This document shows, piece after piece, positions 22,860-32,094 of a stretch of DNA of 64,000 nt (its first letter is position 1; each line of letters opens with the position of its first letter). This DNA is from Cycas panzhihuaensis (lineage: Eukaryota > Cycadophyta), in assembly GCA_023213395.1 (NCBI GenBank), contig CM041465.1:32929741-32993740 (forward strand). Reading direction: 5' to 3'. Made by a program: the position numbers and the translations under genes. The notes under the pieces are model-generated. The model made no database searches. It had not been told where the DNA came from and saw only the letters and a list, made by a program, of their open reading frames with translations.

Positions 22860-24240
22860 GATAAAGGAGGACAACATAGAGATACTAGTTGAGGTGGTAG
22901 GGTTATTGTAGGAGTATAATGATATTATGCTAGATGAGTTATCTGATGGCTTACCACCCATGAGAGATATTCAACATCAAATTGACCTAATCCTAGGATT
23001 AGGTTTACTAAACTAGGTATTTTATTGATTAAGCCCAATGTAGAATGAGGAGCTAAATTAATAAGTTAGTAAATTAGTGTAAAAGGGAATGGTAAGAGAA
23101 AGTTTGAGTCCCTATATAGTTTTAGCAATAGTGACTCCAAAGAAAGATGTCTTATGGCAAATGTGTATTGATTCTAGAGTAACCAATAAAATAATAATTA
23201 AATACCAATTTCCCATACCTCATATGGATGATATATTAGATATATTAGTAATTGCTTCCTACTTACAAAGATTAACCTTAAGAATAAGTATTGTTATATT
23301 TAAATTCATGAAGGGGATGAATGGAAAATAACATTTAAGACAAGGGATTAATTATATGAATGATTAGTCATTCCATTTGGGATGTTGAATTCCCCAATCA
23401 CATTTATAACATTAATGAATATTATGTTACAATTGTTCATTAGTAAGTTTATAGTTGTGTATTTTGATGACATTCTTACTTTTAATAAGACTAAGGAAGA
23501 GCACTTAATACAGTTAAGGATGGTGATTGAAGCATTAAGGAGAGAAAAGCTATATAAAAATATGAAGAAATATAAGTTTATGCAAAGGAACCTAGTATTT
23601 TTGGGCTTTATGATTTTAAAAGAGGATTGTAAATGGATGAGGAGAAGATCAAGGTAATTTTTGAGTGGCCAACACCTAAGACTATGATAGAGGTAAGAAG
23701 TTTTTATAATCTAGCTTAGTTTTATATAAAGTTTATTAAGAACTTTAGGGAAATCATTTCATCCTTAACAGATTGCATGAAGGGTAAGGAGCTAACATAG
23801 ACTGGAGAAGTAGAGAGTAACATCCATCTCTTAAAGAAAAAGGTAATTAAAGCACCTATACTCACACTGCCATATTTTAAAGAAAGTGTTTGAAGTTAAT
23901 TATGATGCTTCACATGTTATAGTTAAAGTAGTACTTAGTCAAGAAGGAAGACCTATAGCATTTTATAGTGAGAAGCTAAAAAAGTAAGAAGAAGATATTC
24001 AACCTATGACTTAGAATTTTATGTGATTATCTAAGCTTTTAGGTATTGAAGCCATTAGCTCAAAGAATTTGTCCTATTTATTGATCATGCGAGGCTTAAG
24101 GTATTTAACTACCTAGACAAAATTAAATGCTAGGTATGTTGAGTGGGTGTCTTACTTACAAAGCTTTATATTTATTTTGAAGCATAAATTAAGTAAATAG
24201 AACTATGTTACTGATGTATTAAGTAGGTGAGTGGCATTAT
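22860..24240 (+). pseudogene. Chromovirus reverse transcriptase and RNase H, decayed (element C)
   Basis: Pre-RT sequence ELSDGLPPMRDIQHQIDLI and GMVRESLSP is the classic chromovirus lead-in. RT follows: KKDVLWQMCIDSRVTNKI, KYQFPIPHMDDILDIL, a gap with frameshifts where the catalytic LRSGYHQI block should be, then FIVVYFDDILTFNKTKEEHL (catalytic FDD near 23458-23470) and KYKFMQRNLVFLGF. Thumb and connection follow (IFEWPTPKTMIEVRSFYNL, with a stop), then RNase H remnants: VNYDASHVIVKVVLSQEGR, PIAFYSEKL, YSTYDLEFYVII and DHARLKVF. Several stops and frameshifts. Inactive. Confidence 0.87.
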
Positions 24241-25134
24241 TGACCACCATAGCAAAAGAGGTAGTAGGATTTTAAGGCATTCAAGATTTATATGATTTAG
24301 ACCCTGATTTTAAAATAATTATTAAGCATTGTAAGAATCCTTTAATTAAGGGGCATGGTTTTTTATATAATAATTAATTTATACAAGATGGATACCTATT
24401 TAAAGAAAGATATTTATGCATCATGATGGTCTCTATGAAGGAGAACATCATATGAGAGTTATATAGTTAAGGTGTTGGAAGAAATTTTAGCTAAAACAAG
24501 ACCATAGATTTAACAAAGGAGAAGTATTTTTTACTTTGAATGAAGAGTGATATGGTGATATTTGTAGAACATTGTAGGATATGCTAAATGGCCAAGGGGC
24601 ATGCATAAAATATTGGCCTATATATTCCCTTATAAGTACCTAAAGGACCATGGTTACACTTGAGCATGGACTTCATGTTGGGATTATTACATACACAAAG
24701 ATGTAGTGAATTAATTTTTATTGTTGATCATTTTTAAAAAATGGTTCATTTTATTATATGTAAAAGGATAAATGACATAGTTAGGATAGAAAATTTATTC
24801 TTTAAAGAGGTTACAAAGTTTCATGGTATTCTAAAGACCATCACTTTAGATTGAGATATAAAATTCTTAAGTAATTTTTATAAGACTTTATAGAAGCAGC
24901 TGAAAATAAAACTTTAGTTTAGTAGTTCCTACCATCCATAGACTTAGGGATAAACTAATGTAGTAAATAGAAGTTTTAGAAACTTGAGAAGGTTCATCAT
25001 TAGAGAGAATCCTAAATAGTAAGTTTTGGAATTAGCCAAGGTAGAATTGATATATAATAATTATGTGAATAGGCCAACAGTATATCACCTTTTTAGGTTG
25101 TGTATGTAAGAAACCCTAATGGTGTATTGGATTT
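24241..25134 (+). pseudogene. Chromovirus integrase, first part, cut by insertion B
   Basis: The zinc-binding region is poorly kept. The core is visible from about 24640: SMDFMLG, then KMVHFIICKRINDIV, HGILKTITLD.DIKFLSNF, SSYHP.TQGQTNVVNRS. At the end SPF.VVYVRNPNGVLDF runs into the insertion point; the reading resumes at 37407 with DLIHLLIGKRVSDN, exactly as an uninterrupted chromovirus integrase would. Confidence 0.87.
25130..25134. repeat. Target-site duplication of element B, left copy (GATTT)
   Basis: GATTT at 25130-25134 is repeated at 37407-37411, directly flanking element B. Removing B and one copy restores the integrase reading frame of C. Confidence 0.92.
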
Positions 25135-27641
25135 TGGACGCGCTGCTACGGGATAACTACCTAACTGATAGGCGTGGGAGGAGTAAGTGATGAAATGATA
25201 GAAAGTGGAACCTAAAAGGCGGGTAACTACCACGCAAAGCGCCCCGTGCGTCGGAGCGCGAGTTCGGGATCTGCAATGGAGTATGGCTACTACTGGGCGA
25301 CCCTTCCCCACCTCGATCAAGGGGCGAAGGTACGTAGGATGAACCTGAGTTGACCCGGGAATAGGACCCTCCCACCCTTGGGTGGCCAGAAGGGGGGAAG
25401 AGAAGGCCTACTGGAGACAGGCCAAGAGTAATCCTACGCAACCTGACCGGATGCACGAGCGATGTGGGAAGCAAGGCGCTCGTGCGGTTAAGGAAAGGTA
25501 AGGACAAAGAAAACTCTTACAATCTTTCCTACGGATAATAGGGGGTGCATGCAACAAAGCAAACAAATACAAAAGCAGTTTCCCCTTTTAATCTTTCAAT
25601 GTTCTAATTACTAAGAAAAGAATAAAAGGAAGAACCAGGGTAGCGAAGAGGAAAGGAAGCGTGCACCTGGGCCGAAGGCGTGCGAGATGACGTAGCCTCC
25701 ACGAGGAGTACCCAACCACTCCGCTGACGTACGGATCACGGGATGCGGTGGGCGGGCAAAAGGGGGTTCCTTACCCTCCCCGGAAAAGTAAATGCAATAC
25801 CAAAGGAACAAAAGGACCGCTAACTAGTAAATGAGGTAGCATAAAACATGATACATGCAACGAGCACTTACCGGTAGAGAGGCCAACGGGCAACGTTCTC
25901 CGCGCGTCTCGAGTACCTGTAAGCAACAAGGGTCTCCCTCTTCCTGAAGGAAGAGCACTAACATGCAACGCAAAGATCTAACAATATATGTCTAGCAACA
26001 TAAACAAGAGCCTAAACATACATGCGTTAGCGTTAGTCCAATAAGGAAAATACCAAAGGAAAGTGATCCAAATGAAAGGAAACAACAAGGCAAGCCTCGA
26101 GTGGCCTACTTCCCACAAAGGTGCCCCAACCTCCCAGGAGCCACAAGGCGTGAGGAGAAAGTCAAGAACCAAGGGTGGAAAATGGGTGGAAAAGGGGCAA
26201 GAGAGACCCAAAGATATCCGCGGGGGACCGGGATGCTACGGGAGCAAACCGGGTGACCGGGGAGCAAGGGTGAAGCAAGAACCCATGGTTGGGGCCTATG
26301 GATGGCACCCAAACCTGAACAAAGGGTCCCAAATCAGCGCAACTTGACAAATACTGGTTTGGGCGACAAAGGAGCCTTCAAACCCTTGTTTACAAGCCAA
26401 GGAAAGCACGGCGGGAGGGAGGTTTTGGGGGCTAAGAACCGCCTAGGAGCGTGGAAGGTGGTACGGAATCCACCCAGCTCCTCTCCAAAACCTATGCAAC
26501 CCCTCAACGCCGCTGCCTTGGACAATAAACGCAGGCAAGAAGCACGGGGAGAGTGGTATAACAGTCCTCCAAAGGGAGGAAAACCAACTCTCACGGAATA
26601 AGTAGGAACAAATAAGCTGAAGCACAAATATCACAAAAAAATAAATGCAAAATGAAGGATACTTGGGAAGGGGAGGCAAGGGATTTGCCTCAGCTAAAGG
26701 ACAGCGAAGAAGGGCTGGAAAAATAGCCCAGATCTGGAGTGAAGCAGGCTTGAGGCCCTGCTACGGGGTGTGGTGGGAAACACCTGCAAACGGGGAACTC
26801 GTAGACTGCCTGGGTAGAAACCAGCTGGAAACCGCTTCAAAGGAGCCCTCTCCAAGGCGTTTGAGGGGCTGAGAGAATGTCTCAACCAAGCCAAAGGAGA
26901 GTTGGGCGCTGTATGAAGAGGTGTAGGTCGATTGCGGCAAAGAAATGAGAGAAGAGCGGAGAGGAGAGTGTTTTTCTTGAGAGCGACTTCAAAAGTGAGC
27001 CAAAAGATCTTTGAAAATGAGCCAAAAGGGCTTAAGTACTCAAGCAAAACCTAAACCGTGCCATTAGGGCGTACGGAGGAGAAATAAAGGCGTTGAGCCA
27101 CGTGGCGCTTCGCAATAAATGCGAAATTGCCACCGGATTTTAAAAATAATGAGATACCGTATCACGGAATATTCGCTGCATCAGATATCCCGCGAAAAAT
27201 CTGTGACGCGCTAAAGCGAAGAATGGGGCCCACCAACCACCCAGTTAGGGACGATCGAAAAAGGTGACATAACGCTAAAACACCCACCTAGAGCAAACAA
27301 GCCAACAAACGGGTCCAAAGGAGCAAAAATAGGGCTCGAGTGGGGTGGCAAGTTGACCAAACGATGATGAGTCATCACACGGGTGGAGGTGGCGCAAACC
27401 TAGTGGATCCCGGAGCGAGGGGGGCGATGCGAAGTAATACGGTCACTGTGGTGCCACACTCACCGGGAGTGCGCCCGCTATAGTCGTCATAGGCTAAAAT
27501 AAGTGTGGACGACTACAAGGCCGCCCACAAAGTCATACACATGCATACGCAAGCAAACATCCAAGAAAAGAAAGCGATGATAATGCAAGAGACATACAAC
27601 TTACGAGTCGGTGATTCAGTATCCATTCCGGGCCGGAAACA
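25135..27641 (-). repeat. Element B, 3' LTR (2507 bp)
   Basis: It begins (plus reading) TGGACGCGCTGCTACGGG and ends GGCCGGAAACA, and matches 34882-37406 over its whole length. Open frames in it (for example 25157-25507, 26334-26627, 26694-27047 minus) occur in both LTRs with frame disruptions and resemble no family, so I treat them as chance frames in GC-rich DNA. Confidence 0.92.
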
Positions 27642-28039
27642 CCGCCTGGCAGCAGGCCGCCGCTTGGAAGCCTAGTGCGATGGCGAATGTTGGCAACACA
27701 ACTGTCAGTAGCACATGTGTATATAGATATATCAATCAAGATCATAACGAGGCAAGGGTGCTTGCGAGTGTCATGGCGGACGCGTGGATCTGGCGGTGGA
27801 GACAACATAGGCTATGGGCCACTGGAAACCGGCGGGAGAATGAGACAGGTGAGGGGGCTGCCCCCACCACAAAGGATGCAAAGGAACATGCATAGCTAAA
27901 TAAAGAACAGATAGTGGGTACCATAGTTTTACCTCATTAGTAACCTAGTTTCGGAGGTGCGAACGGATCGCAAAGCAAAGTGACAGACGACCTGGGGCTT
28001 GGGCGATGGGGAGGCCAGGCAAACCTCAGGGACGATCAG
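27642..28039 (-). other. Element B: interval between RNase H domain and 3' LTR
   Basis: No domain recognised. Frames on both strands (27533-27924) are GC-driven. A clear polypurine tract next to the LTR was not found. Confidence 0.4.
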
Positions 28040-28500
28040 CAAGAAGGGAGAGGCGGCGCTCAAGGATGAGGCTAACAAGGCTATCTGCCTCGCTGAGGGC
28101 AGGGATATCTTGGATATCGGCGGAAGAAAAGCCAGAGGGATCCGGGCAGAGCGAGAGTCCTCAAGTGAGGGCATCGCACCTGGTAAACCTGAGTGAGATG
28201 GGACACCACAACTTGAGAGTCACAAAACAAAACAATGGGTCCGTGATGGAGACGGAGAGCATTAGTAAGGGCTTCAATAACAGCTATATACTCAGCTTCG
28301 TTGTTGGTAGCCTCTGGGAGGAAGATCCCAGAGTGGAGGAGATTATGTCCAGAAGGGTCTGGAGGATCCATGCAATGGCAGAAGGTCCAGATTACGGCTG
28401 CAGTCGGTAAAGATGTAGACAGACATCGGCGACGCAAAATCCAAGCAATCGATGGGTGGTGAAAGCAACGCACAACAAGTCAGCAGAAAATGGCCGTGAA
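28040..28500 (-). pseudogene. RNase H domain between the antisense gene and the 3' LTR of element B
   Basis: Read through two frameshifts the minus strand gives SVYIFTDCSRN (first acid), GPSAIAWIL, then FLPEATNNEAEYIAVIEAL (second acid), GPIVLFCDSQVVVSHLTQVY (third acid) and YQVRCPHLRTL. The order and spacing match the domain at 3868-4272 in element A. The NNEAEY motif is like the extra RNase H of Tat elements. In B it is the only pol-type catalytic domain left; the frameshifts make it inactive as it stands unless they are sequencing errors. Confidence 0.75.
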
Positions 28501-28921
28501 GGGTAGGAGGACCTAGCAAGATGAGATAACCTGTATGAGAACAAACAATCCGATCGCCGGCGGAGAGCGGTCGGAGGGGAAAAAACCCCTTGGAGTGCCA
28601 AAAGGTTGCCTTTAGAAAGCGAAACATGCCCCCGAGTAGGGGGGGCATTCCTTCTGGGGACTCCAAGAGCAAGAAAGGACTGCGGAAATGAGTCCAGGCG
28701 TGAACGAGCCAAGCAGTATAAACTCGGCGAGGCACGGAGTAGCACGCAAAACGAAGGGCCACGCCAAAGCGTGATGATGACGCATAAATGCCCTTGCGGG
28801 AGGGCAAAAGGGCATCAACATAGCGCGATTGGCAGTAAGGCAAAGGTAATCGGGGCAACGAGACGGTCCCAACGACTGACGCGAGACCAAAAACGGAGGA
28901 AGTGCTCGTTGGGGGCCCCGC

Positions 28922-28930
28922 CTATATAAG
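28922..28930 (+). promoter_or_regulatory. Candidate TATA box for the antisense gene of element B
   Basis: CTATATAAG in a GC-rich setting on the plus strand, opposite to the direction of element B and 250 bp upstream of the antisense open frame. An ATG at 28946 would lie upstream of a start site about 30 bp after the box. Confidence 0.45.
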
Positions 28931-28945
28931 GAAATCGACAGGAAA

Positions 28946-29921
28946 ATGGATTCATTTTCACCGGCTCTTGTGTGAAACCAGAGCCATTTCCCTACGCAGC
29001 GGAGCGCCACCCAACTTTGGAGGCACGCAGAGGGAGATCTGACCGTCGGATCAGAGAGCGGAGAGAGCCAGCACGACCGACCAGACGATATGGCAGTAGC
29101 GAGACCAGATCCAGTGAGTGGATATCACTAAACCTGACCCAAATCAAAGTTCAAAGTTTGTGGCTTTTTGTGAGATATAGACTGACACATGGCGTGTTGC
29201 ATTGGCAGGTACAGCAGAGATCAGGAGACTGATAGAGGCTGTGGCGAGGGAGATATTCCCTCAGGTGTATGCAGAGGGGCAACCACCCATCCAGGCAGGC
29301 GATGAGCCTAGAGCGGTAGGAGCCCACAGAGAGGCATTCACCCCGATGGTGAGGGCGAGGGACATATGGGCTGCAGAGTCCCAAGAGCACGCTACGTCCC
29401 AGGGACGACTGCAGTAGGAGAGAGATGATGCGAGACGCGAGCGAGATGACGCACGCGAGAGAGATGAGCCGAGGACGGGTCCAAACTCTAGAGGCATGTG
29501 GTGGTGCAAAGTGAGATAGCAAGAGCAGGACCCAACTGATAATCGTCACAGAGCGTCTCAGGATGACAGAGGAGGTACTCCGGGGGGAGCGGGATCGTAT
29601 CCGGGCGGATATGATCGGTAGTAAGCGCAGAGATGGTCTCGAGGTCGAGCCGAGCGGGACACGGACCCACAGTGCAGAACGACCAGGGACGACCAGGGGA
29701 TGAGGAGAGCGAGGCGGCTCGCGGAGGCCAGGGAGGAGCCTCGGAGGCATGTGGTCCCGGAGAGGGATCACAAAGACTGTGAGATGGCACCCGGGAGGCG
29801 GGGCCACAGTAGGGATATGTATGTGCAGGTCTCGGCAGGGAAAGCACGGCCTGTGGGGTCATATATAGGGCTATATGATTGTACCCCCCCTGCAAGGACA
29901 CTGGCTTCCCAGGATGTATGA
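28946..29921 (+). pseudogene. Antisense gene of element B (unknown function, charged coiled-coil-like protein)
   Basis: The plus strand is open at 29181-29417 with IRRLIEAVAREIFPQVYAEG and FTPMVRARDIWAAESQEH; beyond a TAG the same frame continues with ERDDARRERDDARERDE, a coiled-coil-like repeat. The open frame begins without ATG but directly behind a good splice acceptor (TTGCATTGGCAG at 29197-29208). A donor GTGAGT at 29114 would join it in phase (AGT, Ser) to the upstream frame 28972-29113. Further Arg/Glu-rich coding-like sequence lies at 29700-29921. The RARDI block looks related to RARDM in the antisense gene of element A. No function can be assigned. Confidence 0.5.
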
Positions 29922-30468
29922 TGACATGACTTTTGATATGTATATATATATGCATGGGGTGATTGGAACCCCATTTGGATATGAGATACTGTGTATGATG
30001 TGTCATATGTGGATGATATGTATATTTATTTTTGTGTATTGTGAATGTTATGTTGCAGATGTTTTATGTTGTGTATATTTTGTTATATGATGCACACGTT
30101 TCCCCCCATGTACGACCACACACCTAACCAGGGCACACACACGCCGTGAGCGGGACGACATAGAGGTGTGAGGTTAGGGAGCAGGACGGAGTACATGTCT
30201 ACAGGAGAGCATAGCGGGATATGCGAAGGAAACAGCGGGCAGGAAAGGGGAGCAACGATGCCCCCAAGTGTCTTCCTGGTTGGGGGGTGCCCAAGCAAGA
30301 CAAGGGTTCCCAAGAGAGTATGGGAACGCGGGTTCCACGGAAGGAACCGAAAAGAAGAAGGAGGAATCCATCTTAAGTTGCCACTCTACCCGTGGTTGGG
30401 AAGAATGGGGACAACCTAAGATGGTAGTTTAAACTCATTTTGAGCAAGGCGAAGGAATCGCCGAGGGA
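29922..30468. other. Element B: interval between antisense gene and pol remnant
   Basis: It changes from GC-rich to a T/G-rich stretch (about 29925-30085) with TATATATA, which could be the 3' end of the antisense transcript, and returns to GC-rich. No domain recognised on either strand. Confidence 0.4.
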
Positions 30469-30885
30469 TCATGCGTAAAACTTCTTAAGGAACATCCCAT
30501 TAACGGCTTTCTCAAATTCGAGCCCTTCCAGGGTGGCTATCTCAGAAGCACCATTATCGAGGGATTCGATAATGACAAAAGGACCAACCCATCGGGGTTT
30601 GAATTTGGTCAAACGGTCATGGAGATATTCGAGCTCAGCGTCCAGAAGCTTCTCTACCTCCATCTTGACGGCAGCAGAGAGCTTCGGGTGAAGGAGACTT
30701 ACGGCGTCTGGGCGGCGCGGGGAAGGGTGGTGAGGTTATGGGTGACAATCGAGGGTCGATTCCCTTCATGTCGGCATAATCCCACGCGAAAATGTCTCGA
30801 AACTCACGGAGCGAAGGGAGTATTCCCTTACCTCATCAGGAGAGCATTCCAACCCAACCTTAATGACCTTGCCCGGGGCCAAGAC
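30469..30885 (-). pseudogene. Fused remnant: start of RT joined to the end of integrase (element B)
   Basis: From 30885 down the minus strand has the pre-RT linker (SPDEVREYSLRSFETF, then HPKLSAAVKMEVEKLLDA), equivalent to the EVEKLLGAGFI lead-in of RT in element A. Directly after EVEKLLDA it continues ELEYLHDRLTKFKPRWVGPF, then GLEFEKAVNGMFLKKFYA and stop at 30469, the ordinary C-terminal end of a Tat integrase. The 64-codon piece 30469-30663 crosses the joint in frame. About 1000 codons of polymerase, RNase H and integrase core are therefore deleted. Confidence 0.85.
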
Positions 30886-32094
30886 TACGTCCTGGGTTGC
30901 CCCCATGCACATGGTGTTGCCCTCCTCGAAGTAGAGAGGGGCAAGATCAACAGGAGGAGGAGGAATAGGAGACGGGATCGGATCGGCAAGCGTGGATCCG
31001 ACCGCGAGGATCTTCTGGTGACCAAGCCGGTGGTGACCGGAAGGCAGGTTAGCGCAAGGCTGCTAGATGCTCGGCGGGCTTCATCGTCCTCGAAATAATC
31101 CACCCCATGGATGACCTTACTTCGAGTAGGAGAAGCACCGGAGGGAGCGGGAGCAACGAGACCGTGATGACCGTCGGGTTGCTCAGCTTCCTCACGGAAA
31201 TCTGAAGGAAAAACAGAAAGGTAACCCTCAAAAGGAGCGAAAGGCAATTCCTCAAAACCATTACCTACGGGAGGTAGTGAAAGAGGAGAAATGCCAACAG
31301 GCGGGTCAACACGAGCGATGACGTGCGACACGCACGAAGGGCTAGCCTCACCAACGAGAGGGGTTCTAGACGGGGATCTAGAACAAGGCAGGTGCGACCT
31401 ATTGGCGCGAAGGAAAGAGACGGGGTGAGGACAATCCTCGTCTTCGTCGAGCGACTCATCATCGCTAAACGAAGCGAGGTACCCGTAACTCCCAACGCCA
31501 ATAGGGGCGAACCGCGTGAGACTAGGAGGAGAAGACGCGGGGTCTTCCTCGAACGGATTAGGTATCCCAATAGAGCAAGCTGAGGCATGAGTGGATGAAC
31601 CTTGGTTTGTCGAACTGGTAGAGCGAGTTTGTTTAGTAAAAGGGCGTTCACGGGGGATCACTCTCATTCGTCCATCATGGACGAATTTAAGTTGTCCCCA
31701 AAGGGTCGAGCACACGGCTCCCATTTGATCGAGCCATGGACGACCAAGAAGGAGGTTGTAGTCCACATCAACGTCAAGGACTACAACGTCGGCGAGAACG
31801 GTCTTACCCTCAAGGGTAAGCGGAATCACGACAGATCCCAGAGGGGTCTTCTCGCTACCGTCATACCCTTAGCATCGCCAGGGAACGGGTTCCAAGGCGG
31901 AAATACCAAGCTCTTGCATGACACGCAAGGGCATGGCATTGACGGAAGAACCGCTTCTCGACAACAGTCAAGAGTACGATCAGGCGTATCGATGGTGATG
32001 GTGAATGGGAAGTTCCACTGACGTTCCTTTCACCTAGGGGAAGATCCTTAGGATCAAAGGAAATAGCGGGTCCACCCCTTTGGGCAACACCCAA
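30886..32094 (-). pseudogene. Tat aspartic protease region (element B)
   Basis: The 314-codon open frame at 30885-31829 starts inside the protease fold: VIPLTLEGKTVLADVVVLDV, then DYNLLLGRPWLDQMGAVCST and LKFVHDGRMRVIPRERPF, as in Tat elements where an ILGRPWL block follows the catalytic site. The catalytic loop lies just upstream at about 31960 in a shifted frame, IDTPDRTL.DCCREAVLPSM, equivalent to VDxGSAVNAMP; the Asp can be seen but the following residues are changed. The rest of the frame (31800-30885) is acidic, Ser-rich linker. Probably inactive. Confidence 0.75.

Noticed and set aside
25157-27047. Many open frames of 60-117 codons on both strands
   Set aside because: They lie in the LTR of element B, are disrupted in the second LTR copy, and show no known motif; high GC alone explains them.
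28606-29010. Frames on both strands between the RNase H domain and the TATA box of element B
   Set aside because: No motif and no agreement with element A; probably GC-driven.
31265-31651. Minus-strand 128-codon frame and plus-strand frame 31323-31583
   Set aside because: Shadows of the protease-linker frame 30885-31829.
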